Below are positions 1 through 12,568 of a DNA stretch of 64,000 nucleotides, piece after piece (the stretch's first letter is position 1; the number at the start of each line of letters is the position of its first letter). The stretch covers positions 14,224,262 to 14,288,261 of the forward strand of contig OZ022238.1 of the NCBI GenBank assembly GCA_963978895.1. Reading direction: 5' to 3'. Made by a program: the position numbers and the translations under genes. The notes under the pieces were generated by a model that worked only from the letters and a program-made list of their open reading frames with translations, ran no database searches and had not been told where the DNA came from. The DNA comes from Erpobdella octoculata (taxonomy: Eukaryota > Annelida > Clitellata > Hirudinida > Erpobdellidae).

Positions 1-600
1 ACTGAACACAAAAATAAACTTGAAAACGAAGTTGAACACAAGTCTCAGTTTTAAGTGAGATGACTTGAAATGTAAACATGACCTTTAACACGAACTTAGA
101 AATAAAAACAAGTATAAATTTGATTATCACAGAAAACAGAAAATAGTTTACATAACAAAAGAACGATGGAAATAAATTTTTTGGTGTTTTTCTGTATTTT
201 TTGCATCTATTTTTTCTAAGATTTATTTTGTTTGATTTTTTTGTTATTTATTTTATGGTGTTCAGAATACTTTTTTGTAAAGTGATTTTAAATCTCTATG
301 TTTCAACAGGTGTTTAATATTTCAATTTTATTGTGGCCCTTTTAAAAGTTGAAAATAGACGAGTTTAAAAATTTATATGAAATGTAGAATTATCGTCTAA
401 TAAAATTATTAATATTTTATACGATAATCTTCGCTCAGCTTTATATAGTTTTCATGTTTGATTTGCGTGACACGGGCTGGATTGACGACGACGAATTGAC
501 GGCTGTCGTGTCGCAGTTGTAGTATTGACAGTCTTTTGACGTATGTCATGTTACGTCACAGAACTAATATTCAACTTAGTTTTACGTTTCAACAATCAGC
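1..600. other. AT-rich sequence, nothing recognised
   Basis: No coding exon, RNA or clear repeat seen. Reading frames here are short and of biased AT composition. Confidence 0.5.
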
Positions 601-620
601 TCTAACGCTGGTGGGCTTCA

Positions 621-650
621 ATGATGATGATGATGATGATGATGATGATG
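621..650. repeat. (ATG)n microsatellite
   Basis: Ten uninterrupted ATG units. Frames crossing it read as poly-Asp or poly-Met and are not genes. A second, degenerate GAC/GAT run lies near 912-930. The stretch 651-989 shows no gene. Confidence 0.9.
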
Positions 651-989
651 TTAAAAAAAATCAAGAAATTATTATTATGATAAGAATGTTGTTTTATGTA
701 ATCATATTTTTAGGTTTGCATATGAAAAATGTCAGTTTCTCAAATTTTCACCAGCTTATACAATATATGCATCTGTTTACAAGCAACTCGTTCCTTCTAT
801 TCCCAACCGATACTGGATCTCATTTATCTACCTCATATGAATGAAAAACTAAGCTGGCCAGAGCATTGTGAGCGAACTCCGTGTTCAACGGTTATGACGC
901 CGCAATACCACAGCGACGATGACGACGACGATTATTACTGTGGTGCGCCCAGGATTTTTTCAAAGAGCGAGTTTAGAAAAAAATTTCAA

Positions 990-2860
990 TCTATATATAT
1001 CAAAGAGCATGTCCTGACTGACTGATAATCAACGCCGAGCTCGAACGCCTCATCTTAGGAACGTGAAATTTAGAAAATATATTACTTTTATAGCGTAAGC
1101 ACCCACTAACAAAAGATTTTTGAAAATTTTGCTCCTGAGAGGCTGAAACAGGAAAACAAATTGTTTTCTAAAACAACGCATATCTCACAAACCAAAAATG
1201 AAAATGTTTTGAAATTTGATATCTAAATTCTTCTTGAAAAATAAAAAAATACGTGTTTCACCTTTTTTTGAAAATTTGGTTTCCAGGATCTCTATTGTGG
1301 GGTGGAAAATAGGGTTATTTGTAAAGTAACTGCTACTCAAATACTGTGAGAGCTACAGATGTAAAAATTAGTATTTAGTATCTACTCAAAAAATACAGTG
1401 GTGCACCCAGAATTTTTTCAAAGAGGGAGTTTAGAGAAAATCTACGTGGTTCCCCATTTTTTGAAAATTTGGCTTCCAGGACCTCAAATAAGGGGTTGAA
1501 AATAGGGTTATTTGTTTTTTTTAAATAACTTCAACTCAAAAACTGTAAATGCTACAAGTGTACTCGAGAAATAAATATAGACGTGTTTCACCATTTTTGA
1601 AAATTTGGTTTCTAGGACCCCAAATGTGGGGTGGAAAAAATGAAAAACTAAAATTGTGAATGTTTTAAAATTTTGTATTTAGGATTTTTTTAAAAATTAA
1701 AAATATACATGTGTAACCGTATTTGTATAATTTATTTTCTGGGACCTCAAATGTAGAGTGTAAAAAAATATGGTTAATTAGTTTTTAGAGTAACTGCAGC
1801 TTAAAAATCAACAATACTACAAATGTGAAAAAGTGTTTAGATTCTGTTTAAAAATAAAAATAAACGTGTTTGACCATTTGTTTTTGATAGTTTATGTTTT
1901 GGGGCCTCAGAATCTGAAAATATAAAAATTTTGAAATCTATATATACAAAAGAACATGTCCTGACTGACTGACTGATTGATAATCAGCGCCGAGCCCAAA
2001 CGCTTCATCCTAGGAACGTGAAATTTGGAACTTATATTACTTTTATTGCGTAAGCATCCACTAAGAAAGGGTTTTTTAAAATTTTGCTCTTGAGTGGATG
2101 GAACAAGAAAACAAATTTTTTTATTAAACAATGCATATCTCGAAAACCAAAAATGAGAAGGTTTTGAAATTCTGTATCTAGATTCTTCATAAAAAAAAAT
2201 TATATTTTAGTATTTTAGTATTTTTTAAAATTTAATTTCCAGGACTTCAAATTTGGGGTGAAAATAGGGTTATTTTTTTTTAGAATGACTACTACTCAAA
2301 AATTGTAAGTTCTACAGATGTAAAAATTAGTATTTAGTATTCAATCAAAAAATAAAGATATATACGTGTTTCACCAATTTTTGATAATTTGGTTTTCAGA
2401 ACCTCCAATGTGAGGTGGAAAAACGGAATATTTGATTGAATACTTCAAAAACTATTTGCTTGAAATTTGAAAAAAATTTCAATTTTGTACCAAGATTATT
2501 TTTAAAAAAAACTGAATACATGTTTAACTAATTTTTAAAAATTTAGTTTCCAGGACTTCTAATTTGGAGTGAAAAAAAGTTATGTTTTTCCTAGAATAAC
2601 TGCCACTCTGAAACTGAAAATAATACAGATATAAAAATTAGTATGTAGAGACTACTTAGAAAATAAAGTTACACATGTTTTACGAAATTTTTTTATGTTT
2701 TGGCTTTCTTAACTATAAATGTAAGGTGGGGAAAAGGATTATTTGCTTGAAAACTCAGCAACTGAAAATGCAAAAACATAAAAATTTAGTATTTAAGTGT
2801 TAAAAGATAATAATGCGTGTTTCATTATTTGTCGAAAATGAAGTTTCTAAGCTCTGAGGT
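990..2860 (+). repeat. Helitron-like 5' modules with degenerate ~150-bp tandem array
   Basis: Two related modules start with TCTATATATA directly after an A (990 and 1937). Each continues through CATGTCCTGACTGACTGA, a TAATCA.CGCCGAGC block and a conserved AGGAACGTGAAATTT block (about 990-1210 and 1937-2180). Around them a motif like GAAAATTTGGTTTCCAGGAC followed by CAAATGTGGGGTGGAAAA recurs near 1270, 1460, 1599, 1730, 1890, 2227, 2383, 2545, 2690 and 2835. That is a diverged tandem array with a period of roughly 130-190 bp. An A before TC is the expected 5' junction of Helitrons; assignment to that class is inference. Confidence 0.55.
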
Positions 2861-3179
2861 TTTGTGCCCGTTAAAACTGGCTGAGTCCAGTTCATCACGG
2901 ACCGGGCCAGGTTTCGACTTTTGTGCTTATGAAAAGGGCCAATTTGGAACTAAATAACAAGTCAGTCCTGCAATTTCCTGCCTATAAAATAAACCGGGTC
3001 TATATAAATCCGTGTAGGACTCTATGGATTAGAATACTGCACGAGCTGAACCAGGTTGTGATTTTAGGGTTTGTAGACAAACCTGAAATCAAGGTGAGAC
3101 GGCTGAAATTTTTTGCTAAGTATATATATACATTTTAGGCTTGTAACCAGTGAATCAAAACTTTTTCATTCACATTATG

Positions 3180-3511
3180 CTTTGACATTTTCGAATGGAT
3201 AAAACAAGTGGATCAAAAAACAACGTTTTTTAAAAACACACTTTTATATAATCGATTGTGTAGGCCACATTCTGTTACATAAACAGCAAGCATATTAGCA
3301 TAGACAATAAATAGTTCGACGAAAATATCACAAATAATTATTTCAATTAATTTTGTTCAATTAATCCGAAAATTTAATAGAATGCAATGTTAATCAGTTT
3401 GGAGGTATATTTAAATTTTTAAGTCGCTAGCTCATCGGGAAGTTAGTTTGAAATCGATTGCAAAATTTGACAACAGACATACAGAGAAGTCAAGTTAAGT
3501 AAAAGTGTGTA
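3180..3511. repeat. Dispersed repeat A, copy 1
   Basis: This ~330-bp segment is closely similar to 47500-47820. Shared blocks include CACACTTTTATATAATCGA, TTAGCATAGACAATAAATAG and CTAGCTCATCGGGAAG. Internal inverted ends ACACACTTTTA and TAAAAGTGTGT are seen in both copies. It is probably a small non-autonomous DNA element whose family is unknown. Confidence 0.75.
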
Positions 3512-3866
3512 ATAAGATTATTATAAATTAATTTTTTTTAATTTTTTGTTTTTCAGCCATTTGATCTGAATTGGAATCCATTTTTGCTGTGAAATATTCA
3601 TAAAAATACAAAAAATTAAACCATTTAATTTGTTCTCTAATGAACAACTCCTAAAAAAGTTTTTTCTGCCATATATATTTATATGAAAAACTGGGAATAT
3701 TTTAAATGGAAGCAATTGAAAAAATTGTTGAAATTAACATAAATTTTTCTGTGTTTTTATATTCACTAAAACCAGTTAAATTGTAAATTTTATGTAGTAA
3801 ACATTTTGGAACACTTTTTGCTATTGGGGGATTACGTCATCACCTTCCCCTTGTGTGCACTTATTT

Positions 3867-3878
3867 GATTATGATGTT

Positions 3879-3909
<31 letters not shown>

Positions 3910-4003
3910 ATGATGATGATGATTATGATGTTGTTGATGATGATGTTGTTGATGATGATGAAGTTGTTGATGATGTTGTTGATGATGATGATGATGATGT
4001 TGT

Positions 4004-4045
<42 letters not shown>

Positions 4046-4063
4046 GGATGAGGGTGATGGTGA

Positions 4064-4111
<48 letters not shown>

Positions 4112-4408
4112 CGATGGTGATGGTGATGGTGATGGTGATGGTGATGGTGATGGTGATGGTGATGGTGATGGTGATGGTGATGATGATGATGATGATGATG
4201 ACGATGACGATGACGACGATGGTGAGGGTGAGGGTGATGGTGATCGTGATCGTGATCGTGATCGTGATCGTGATCGTGATCGTGATCGTGATGGTGATGA
4301 TGATGATGACGATGACGATGACGATGACAATGTCAATGTCAATGTCAATGGTTTCGATTATAATGACGACGACTACGACAAGGATGATGACGATGATGAT
4401 GACGATTT
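3867..4408. repeat. Long compound GAT/GGTGAT/GGTGAG/CGTGAT microsatellite
   Basis: About 540 bp of successive blocks: GATGATGAT with GTT interruptions, then GGTGAG hexamers, GGTGAT hexamers, GAT/GAC, CGTGAT hexamers, then GACGAT and CAATGT blocks. Because all units are multiples of three, every frame on both strands stays open. The resulting poly-Asp, Met-Val, and Ser-Pro/Ser-Arg peptides are artefacts. Confidence 0.95.
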
Positions 4409-5003
4409 ACAATAAAAAAAAAACAAAAAAGTTCGAAATAAAAGGAGAAAATGTTGATTACACGAATAAGCCGACAGCTTTAAAGCTTGAAATTGACGGC
4501 CGTTTCGTAGAGGAGCCATTGAAGGTGACGATGGATATAATGAGCTGCCACCTGGACCTGAAAAAATGCTAAATAAACTTTGATGGCTGTTGAGGTAGTG
4601 CTGGTAGTGGCAAAAATTATAATAAATAGCGATAATGATGATGACGGAAAAGGAATGTCACGCCTTAATAGCAGTCACTGTGTACGGAGTATTTGTCATT
4701 TCATGCACGTTAATACGTATTTTTTAAAACATTATCCGACTGAAAGAAAATATTCGAAGTTGATTACAATATTGAGAACACGTATTTTTTAGACCAATTC
4801 TAGCCCAATTTCCTGAGCTGTTTTAAATCAAGTTTTGCTCGAGTTGACGTACAGTCTGCTTAACCTCATTTTCTCTTTTCGCAACAAGGATATTTTCATA
4901 TAATTACTGGATCCAAAATCTGTCCTAGTAGGCTTATTGTTTTAATGTTTGTTATATCAAAATATTTTTGGTAACTAAATAGTATGCTACTTTCTATAAA
5001 TAA
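4409..5003. other. Intergenic, no gene recognised
   Basis: No domain-like peptide or splice-bounded exon recognised. The short open frames continue out of the microsatellite. Confidence 0.4.
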
Positions 5004-5345
5004 CTAACTGGGTTACCCGCGTTGTCCGAGGTTTTTAGAAGTTTTTCTATTGTTTTTCTCTCAATTGGTCCTATTTCCATCCTCGCTGGCTATCCCATTC
5101 CAGCTTGCTCCCGTCTCCATCCCCAGGTGTTCTCCCGATCCCGCTCGCTGTCTTGATTCATATCGCATCCCCGCTTCCTCTCAGTTTCTCACTCGCTCTC
5201 CCGTTTGCTCTCACGTTCCCGTTCCCGTTCCCGCTCACTGTCCCATTTGTGCTTGCTCTTCTGTTCCCACTCGCTCTTCTGTTCCCGCTTGCTTTTCCAC
5301 TCCCGCTCTTTTTTACTACCTTTCCGTCATAACTTATGTTTTGTA
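5004..5345 (-). mobile_element. Helitron-like 3' end fragment with minisatellite
   Basis: Read on the - strand, this ends in a C/G-rich block related to CCCGGGCAACGCCGGG and a degraded terminus (CTAA in place of CTAG). Internally it carries the degenerate CGCTCCCGGTCGCTTT-type minisatellite also seen at 8740-8870, 9900-10050, 12290-12450, 14960-15290 and 35440-35600. Open frames here are repeat shadows. Confidence 0.6.
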
Positions 5346-6639
5346 AAGACCTCTACGATATCAGATGATAACGTTTATCGTCAGAAAAAACGTTTTCTTG
5401 AAAAGATTTTGAGAAGAATGGAAAACATGTTTTTGTCCAAGTTGTTGCGAAAACTAATAAAACTGAACAAAAAAAACTTGTGGACGGTTTTGATAATTTT
5501 TGTAGATTATTTTTTTTAATTGGCGGTTTTAAGTTTTTTTTCAATTACAATATAAAATTTTACTTTTGTTTTTTTATTAATTTAAATTTTATCTTCTTTT
5601 TTTTAATTGTTAATCATTTCTTATTCTATTCTATATTTTGTAACATTCTTTTTCAATCATTTGTTTACTTTTATTGTGTTCAGATTTATATATTGATATT
5701 TCTTATTTCTTCTGGTTACAATAACTTTTTATATTTTGTTGTTTTTTTTAATTTAGAAGGTTTATTTCTTATATTTTCATTTTATTTTAATTCTCATAGT
5801 TTTCTAAATTTTCGTCATATTAGATTTCATAATAATTCTACTTCCAAAACTAGTTCATATTGGTTTTTTATATTTTTTATTTTAAGGTTTGAAAAAGTTT
5901 GCTAGTTTAACTTATTTTAAATGTATTAGTTGAAGTTTTTTTACTGTAAATTTCTATTTCATTTTTATCACAATGTTCTAGTTTTGTGTTAACTATTTTA
6001 AATTATTTTTTAACTTAATCGTCAGAAATAAAGCTGTTCTAAAAATCATGTGGTGTCAGCCCGCGTATGTGTGCCGTGTGCATGTGCAGTGTGCGTGTGT
6101 TGAAATGAATCTGAAAAAAAATTACAGTCGAATGGATTATACGCTCCATCAAACAAATCTTCTCTTTGAAGTCAATAAAGTTAAGATGAGATGAAAAGAA
6201 GAAACATTATGCAAGAGAAAAACACAACAGAAATAGAATTGTTTAAAATTACTACAACAAAAGTAAATATATGTTTATTGGCAAAGACTTCACATTGATA
6301 CAATTTTGGGCTTTTATGGTTTTAACAAAGTTGATGAAAAAAATCATGTTTCAACTAATTCCAAACCATGAAATAAGATTTAAGATATTATTGTTTGTTT
6401 GTTGAAAGACTCGACGTTGCTCAGTTTGTACACGCTTTTAAAACTTCGCTTGAGTTGTCAGCGACAAAGTTTTTATTCACGTTTTGACCCACTTCCCTAT
6501 ATGCTTTCGATCGGAAATTCGAAATATAGTCGTTTTCTGTTTACCTTACCAATATTAATTCAAAAAATTACCAAGTGCAGTATACGTGTTATGCTTCGTT
6601 GGCTAAAATTCACATTAATTTGCTAGGTGGTAGTTAAAA
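5346..6639. other. T-rich intergenic DNA, no gene recognised
   Basis: 5480-6000 is strongly T-rich on the + strand. The long Phe/Ile/Tyr-rich frame there reflects composition. Nothing else supported. Confidence 0.4.
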
Positions 6640-6845
6640 ACTAACAAGTAAAGGAAAAAACAAGTTTTTTAGCACAAACTTTAATTTCAAATACACTCGA
6701 TTTAGAAATATGAAAGATGTTCAAATTAATTTTTTTAATTGAATCATGTATTGTCATCCATTATAAACCTATGCTTAAAGTTTCAGTTTTCTAGCTAGTC
6801 AAAAAAGCTGGTTAAATTTTACTTACAAGATTTGCGTACTTATTA
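6640..6845 (+). repeat. Dispersed repeat B, copy 1
   Basis: Matches 53700-53890 (same orientation) and 29390-29625 (reverse orientation). Shared blocks: GAATCATGTATTGTCATCCA, a TATGCT.AAAGTTTCAG block and CTAGCTAGT..AA, then ACTTGCAAGATTT. Superfamily not determined. Confidence 0.75.
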
Positions 6846-7128
6846 GAGTATTTTATTAAACCGTGTTTTTTAGTTTTTAAATTATTATTAATTTGGTTTT
6901 CTGACCTTTAAAATGCTAACAAGTTAGCAATTTATTTCTGCAAAAATAATTTTAGTTTCAATTTCGTTTTAAATAAGTTTTGTTTTCTATTTCAGTTTCG
7001 TTTTAAGCAAATAATTTTTGTTTCTATTACTGTTTCGTTTTGGCAATCAATTTTAGTTTTCATTTCGGTTACCGTTAACTAAAATCAACAAATATCGTTT
7101 TAATTTCTATTACCGTTAACAAAATAAT

Positions 7129-7132
<4 letters not shown>

Positions 7133-7200
<68 letters not shown>
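7133..7200. repeat. (TA)n microsatellite
   Basis: Uninterrupted TA dinucleotides directly before the tRNA-like sequence. Confidence 0.95.
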
Positions 7201-7490
<290 letters not shown>

Positions 7491-7495
<5 letters not shown>

Positions 7496-7984
7496 ATCTT
7501 ATCTGGTATCTCCATCTCATTTTTCTTCTTCTGTTACTCCTACAAGACGATGGGCGAATGAGCAATTTTACGACTGAACGAGAGAATTAAGAAACGAGTG
7601 ACTGATTGATTGATCGACGGACCGCTTCACTGGTCATCCGTTGGATTGATTCGTCCAACCTCAATAGTTCGATTTCTTACTCATTTTTCTACTTTCTTCT
7701 CCAGCACACATTCAATTCTTGTTCACGGAGCTTTCATGGCTGATTCATGGGGACGAGCCGCTTGCCGCATGACCGCATGATTTGTCATTTGACTTCGTCA
7801 CCGATGTTGTCGATTTTCCTTGAAACAAAAACAAAAAAGGAGATTTTTTTAGTTATTCAAAGTCTTACACGTTTGTTGAAGATCCTCTTTAGGTGATAAC
7901 TTGTTTAAATTAAGAAAATTATCTAATGTACTAAAAGTACGTCATACGGTTGAGACTTGTTACCAATGCTTTTATTAACTCGTC
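7491..7984. other. Intergenic, no gene recognised
   Basis: Includes a GATTGATTGATCGACGG-type stretch near 7600. No gene seen. Confidence 0.4.
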
Positions 7985-8054
7985 GTCTCTGTTTCTCTGT
8001 CTGTCTGTCTCTCTGTCTGTCTGTTTCTCTGTCTGTCTGTTTCTCTGTCTGTTT
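7985..8054. repeat. (CTGT)n-rich microsatellite
   Basis: Imperfect CTGTCTGT and TTTCTCTGT units. 8055-8354 holds AT-rich DNA without a gene. Confidence 0.85.
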
Positions 8055-8364
8055 CAAATCTTGCAATCAATTTTTGAGTCACTTCCTGATGATAGATTTT
8101 TTTCAAATTTTGCATACATGCTCAAAATAGAAGACAATGCAATATTCAATTATTAGTTTTACAATAAGTCAATTAATTTAGTTAATTTTAATTAATTTCG
8201 ATATTTCGATATAATTAAGATATTTCGACTTTAATATAAAATAAAAGAGTAATATAAGAAAAAACTGATTGCAAAATTTGTGTTTTAATTACATATAAGA
8301 GCATTGGTTTTAAAAATTCGTTTTTAATTTACTTGTTTTAGTTTTTATTTTTTACTAGCGGGTT

Positions 8365-9868
8365 GATTCTAGGACTATTCATCAAAGGACGATTCATCAA
8401 AGGACTGTTCATCAAGGACTATTCATCAAGGACTATTCATCAAGGACTATTCATCAAGGACTATTCATCAAGGACTATTCATCAAATGATTATCTATCAA
8501 GAGGACGGTTTATCATAAAGACTCTTCATCTAATGTCTATTCATCCAGCAAACAATTCATCAAAAAAGTTAATAAAATTGTTCAAGATGTTATTTTTAGC
8601 CAAAATATGTTACCAAAATGTAGGGTAATTTATATCAAATTTACAGTGCTACTGTGCTTGCATCAAAAAACTTGATACTTTATAATAGAACTAGCAGGGT
8701 ACCCGGCTTCGCACGTTGCACGGGGTTTTTAGAGGTTTTTCGATCGTTTTTCTTTCTCGCTCCCGTTTCCTTCCCCGCTTGCTCTCATACGCTCCCGGTC
8801 GTTCTCTCTTCCCGCTTGTCTCTCGCTCCCGATCGCTTTCCCGCTCCCGGTTACAGCACCAGAAAAACTAAATTCCAATGTTTTCGTAAACCGTATATGT
8901 ACACATTTGTCAAAGGCCACAAACACGTCAAAGCATCACGCATGCCCGATATGTCTAATCTGGCATCGGCCATTTAACACCAAGGGGCCTCGTTTCAAAG
9001 ACACTCATGCTTCGAGCAATCAACAAGTTTGTAGAAGACATGGTTGTAAGACACAACTATTTTATTCGTCACATACAGTAAATAAAACAACTGGACAAGA
9101 AATAACGTCAAGGTCTTAAGATCAAACGAGCAAAAGACAATTGAAAAAAAAGTTTAATAAACTGCCTTCAACTGTTCGTACAAACCGTAGGTAAATATAC
9201 ACTCAAACAGCCAGACCCCATACACCTCAAAACATTACTAACACCCAGTATACCACTTCTGCCACACTTCAAAGAGGCGCACACGCTCGCTTTAGCGAGG
9301 TCAAGAAAGGTTCCACATTTCAAAGAGACGTTTACCCTCGTCGATAAATCAACCAGACTCAGATTTTATGCATACTTCAAATAAAAACTAAATACATTGG
9401 AAATCATTTAATGGATATAAAAACCTATTTTTTCTGAATAAAAGTAGCGGTAGCGAATAGCGCTGAGAACAGCTAAAAAATGTAGCGACGCTGCCATCAA
9501 CGATTTTGTCAGCCAATTGTACCGCTCTTAACAACCCTGGTTACCATCACTACTTTTTTAAAATTATTCATATGTTTGAAATTTATTTGATCAAAGATGA
9601 AAAACTGTCTTTTAAAATTACATCAAATTACTTTACGCTGAAAATATCTTGGGTATATATTGATAAAGGTTGTTGAGGGAAAGTGGCTTCAAAGTTTTAT
9701 AAATAGTCCTCTTGATGAATATACTTTAGATGAACAGTCCTTATGATGAACCGTCTTCTTGATAAATAATCCTTTGATGAATAGTCTCTTGATGAATAGT
9801 CCCTTGATGAATAGTCCTTGATGAACAGTCCCTTGATGAATTGTCCTTTGATGAAAAGTCCGCATACC
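8365..9868. mobile_element. Foldback-type element with tandem-repeat inverted arms
   Basis: Both ends are arrays of a ~14-bp unit (ATTCATCAAGGACT). The left arm (8372-8545) is inverted relative to the right arm (9698-9860). The element is flanked by an exact 8-bp duplication AGCGGGTT (8357-8364 and 9869-9876). Removing it and one copy of the duplication restores an intact Helitron-like terminus, which directly supports transposition. Foldback elements with subrepeated inverted arms are a known class. No transposase gene is seen inside; the core contains another Helitron-like fragment and unassigned sequence. Confidence 0.75.
8691..8870 (-). mobile_element. Helitron-like 3' end fragment inside the foldback element
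   Basis: On the - strand it ends in CTAG followed by T. Just inside lies a GC-rich hairpin-like block related to CCCGGGCAACGCCGGG, then the family minisatellite. 8871-9697 holds no recognised gene. Confidence 0.6.
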
Positions 9869-9876
9869 AGCGGGTT

Positions 9877-10095
9877 ACCCGGCGTTGGTCGTGGTTTTTA
9901 GAAGTTTTTTTTATCGTTTGTCTCTCTTGCTCCCGTTTCATTTCACGCTTGCTCTCTCGCTTCCAGTCGCTTTCCTGTTCCCGGTCGTTTTCCGTTCCCG
10001 CACACGCTTGCTCACCTGTTTCGTTGTCGTTCCCGCTCGAGTTCCTTTCTCTTTTCCACTCTTTCCTAACTTCATTTGCCCATAAAGCGTAAAAT
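9877..10095 (-). mobile_element. Helitron-like 3' end split by the foldback element
   Basis: The remaining terminal bases (CTAGCGGGTT) are at 8355-8364; the body resumes at 9877 with ACCCGGCGTTGG and the same minisatellite as sister copies. The frames read through 9841-10092 are shadows of this repeat. Confidence 0.7.
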
Positions 10096-10922
10096 AGATT
10101 TGCTAAAAATTGCTTAAAACCTTCAAAGCAATTTTGGAGAAGCGGGTGGTTTGTCGGTATTAGCCTCTGCCCCCTGCAGATTTATTAAATCTATGGAGTA
10201 GTTTTAACAATTTTTTTATTCATTCATAATTGCTTAGAAAACAATTTAAATTTAATTTTGTTTTAACTGTATTTTTCATCTTGTAATGTCCAGTGATATT
10301 AAATTTAAATACTTTCATTCTACATTTGCCCAATTTAATACATAAATCTTGAAATTTAAATTTCTATGAAATGATTCAGCATGAAACACAATTCTGCTCT
10401 TTGTTTGTGAATAGTTAACAATTACAAGAAATTTGTTATAAAAATGAAATGTGGTTCCATTTTGAAAGACGTCATCATTCAGGTTTGAAAGTCTAAGATG
10501 GCTCTTTTTGAGCCACGTCGGTGGAAAAGCTGAGTGTAAATTATGCAAAAAGCTTTCAAGTGGCAGAGTTAACAATGCCGATGCCTCATTGATAAAGATG
10601 CTTGTTTGTGTGTGTGTGTGTGTATAATAATGTGTGTGTGTGTAGTCAGTGTAGAGGAATGTTCTACAATTATGTTTTGGTACTGTCACATAGGAAACAA
10701 AGAACATTTCGGTGGAAATAACAGGTTTTGATTTTGCAAACCTTCTGGAACATTTCATCTGTGCAATCATCTTATTTTAATATATTCAAACTATATTTAG
10801 ATACATTTTTTTTAATAAATTATAATAAAAGTTTCAACTTCGTAAAAATTCCAATAATACATTTTTCACTCTTTTCGATTAAACTTCACTTTTGAACGAA
10901 CTTGATTTGATTTGATTGGCAG
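10096..10922. other. DNA upstream of the first recognised GPCR exon; (TG)n at 10604-10642
   Basis: Holds a TG microsatellite interrupted by TATAATAA. A 151-codon frame on the - strand (10770-10315) overlaps that repeat and matches no family I recognise. Exons for TM1-TM2 of the GPCR were sought here and not found. Confidence 0.4.
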
Positions 10923-12478
10923 CTAATCTGGGACGTGACCGAAAAGTTCAGAGGAAATGACATCATATGTAGGTCAGTGACCTACTTACAGCTGGTCGCC
11001 ATGTTTGCTTCTTCCTATGTCCTTGTTGCGACCGGATTGGACAGATACAACGCCATCTGTCGACCGCTGACCTCCATCACGTGGTCCGTTAAAAGGTTAT
11101 TTTTAGACTTGTGGGTTTTTGCTAAATTTTATTGATTATTTAAATAATAAGACAAACAGCAAAAAACTTTAAAAAAAATAAAATGAATCCAACAAAAACA
11201 GTTTTTAGCCAAATAGTTAAGACTTTCAATTGACGTCAAGAAGCAAAACAATATGTGCTTTGATTTTGTATATGCCGGTACTTATGTTTGCCATTTAAAA
11301 TCATATTTTTTTCAATTTAATTTATTATGAACTAAAATAACAATGATAATAATTTAAATCAGGTACTATTACATTTCTTCATGCATGATAGAATTGATAG
11401 AATGATTAATGGATTGTGTCATGACGTCAAACAGCGAGTATTTTTTTCTACAATAATTTATATTATCTTTTATTGTTTTTATATATAATAATTTAAATTA
11501 TTTTGTGAAAAAAATAGAGAGATCCCAATGTAAAAAAATTTTTTCCTGTTTTTAAGAAATTTTTTTTGGAACGTTTATTTATTGTTTTAAAATAATGTCA
11601 CAATTATTCATTTCTGTGTTCTTTAAACTGCAAAAGGTTGAAAAATGCTGAATATACTCAGAGGTTGTTATTGAAAATTTTTTAGTAATCGCAGGCTGAA
11701 ATAAATAAAAATTCTGTCATTTTAATAATATTTTTTGGTTCATTCAGAGACATGGTTGTCCGCAGGAATTTTTGCAGAAGGAGCAAACTTCTAATTTTTT
11801 TCTCTCTTAGCTTTTTCTCTCATATTCTCTCTTTGGGGTTTCTTTTTTCTTAAAATTGTGTGGGGTCTTGGGGCTAATTTGTGATAGAAATTTGTGTTCC
11901 TTTAAAATTTTGCAAAAAAGTTGGAAAAATTTTTAAGAAAATGAGAGGAGACAATCAAACAATAGGCAATCATCACTAAAAGACCATAATTATGTTTTTT
12001 AGAGACCCATTTACACAACAGCCCCACCGCTGCCATCAACTATACAAAAGCTTTTTAACTAATACAAGCAGAAATAAATATTGCACTTAGAATAAATGAT
12101 TTAAACAGTGGTGGATCAGTAATTCTGAATAATTTTCACGCATCATAGTGTTTAGACAAACGTGAGTGGAGGAAAAGTAGAGCAACGGGGGATGCATTTC
12201 CAAAGATAATGATGATGATAATATTTATATGACAACTAGCGGGGCACCCGGCGTTGCCCGGGGTTTTTAGAGGTTTTTCTAATGTTTGTCTCTCTTGCTC
12301 TCGTTTCCTTCTCCGCTTTCCGGTGCCCGTCGCGTTCCCGGTCGCTTTTCCGCTTCCGGTCGCTTTCCCGCTCTCGGTCGTTTTCCAGCTCCCGGTCGCT
12401 TTTCCTTTCCCGCTCTATCTTTTGCTTTCAGTTGCTTTCCCGTTCTTGTTTTCGCTCATTTATGTATGTATATGTATG

Positions 12479-12568
<90 letters not shown>

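Noticed and set aside
3853..4572. Long open frames (poly-Asp, Met-Val, Ser-Pro) over 3850-4570 on both strands
   Set aside because: Consequence of a microsatellite with period divisible by three; no codon structure, no splice or domain evidence.
10315..10770. 151-codon frame on the - strand as a gene
   Set aside because: Overlaps a TG microsatellite, contains a His/Thr-rich artefact and has no recognisable domain or splice context.
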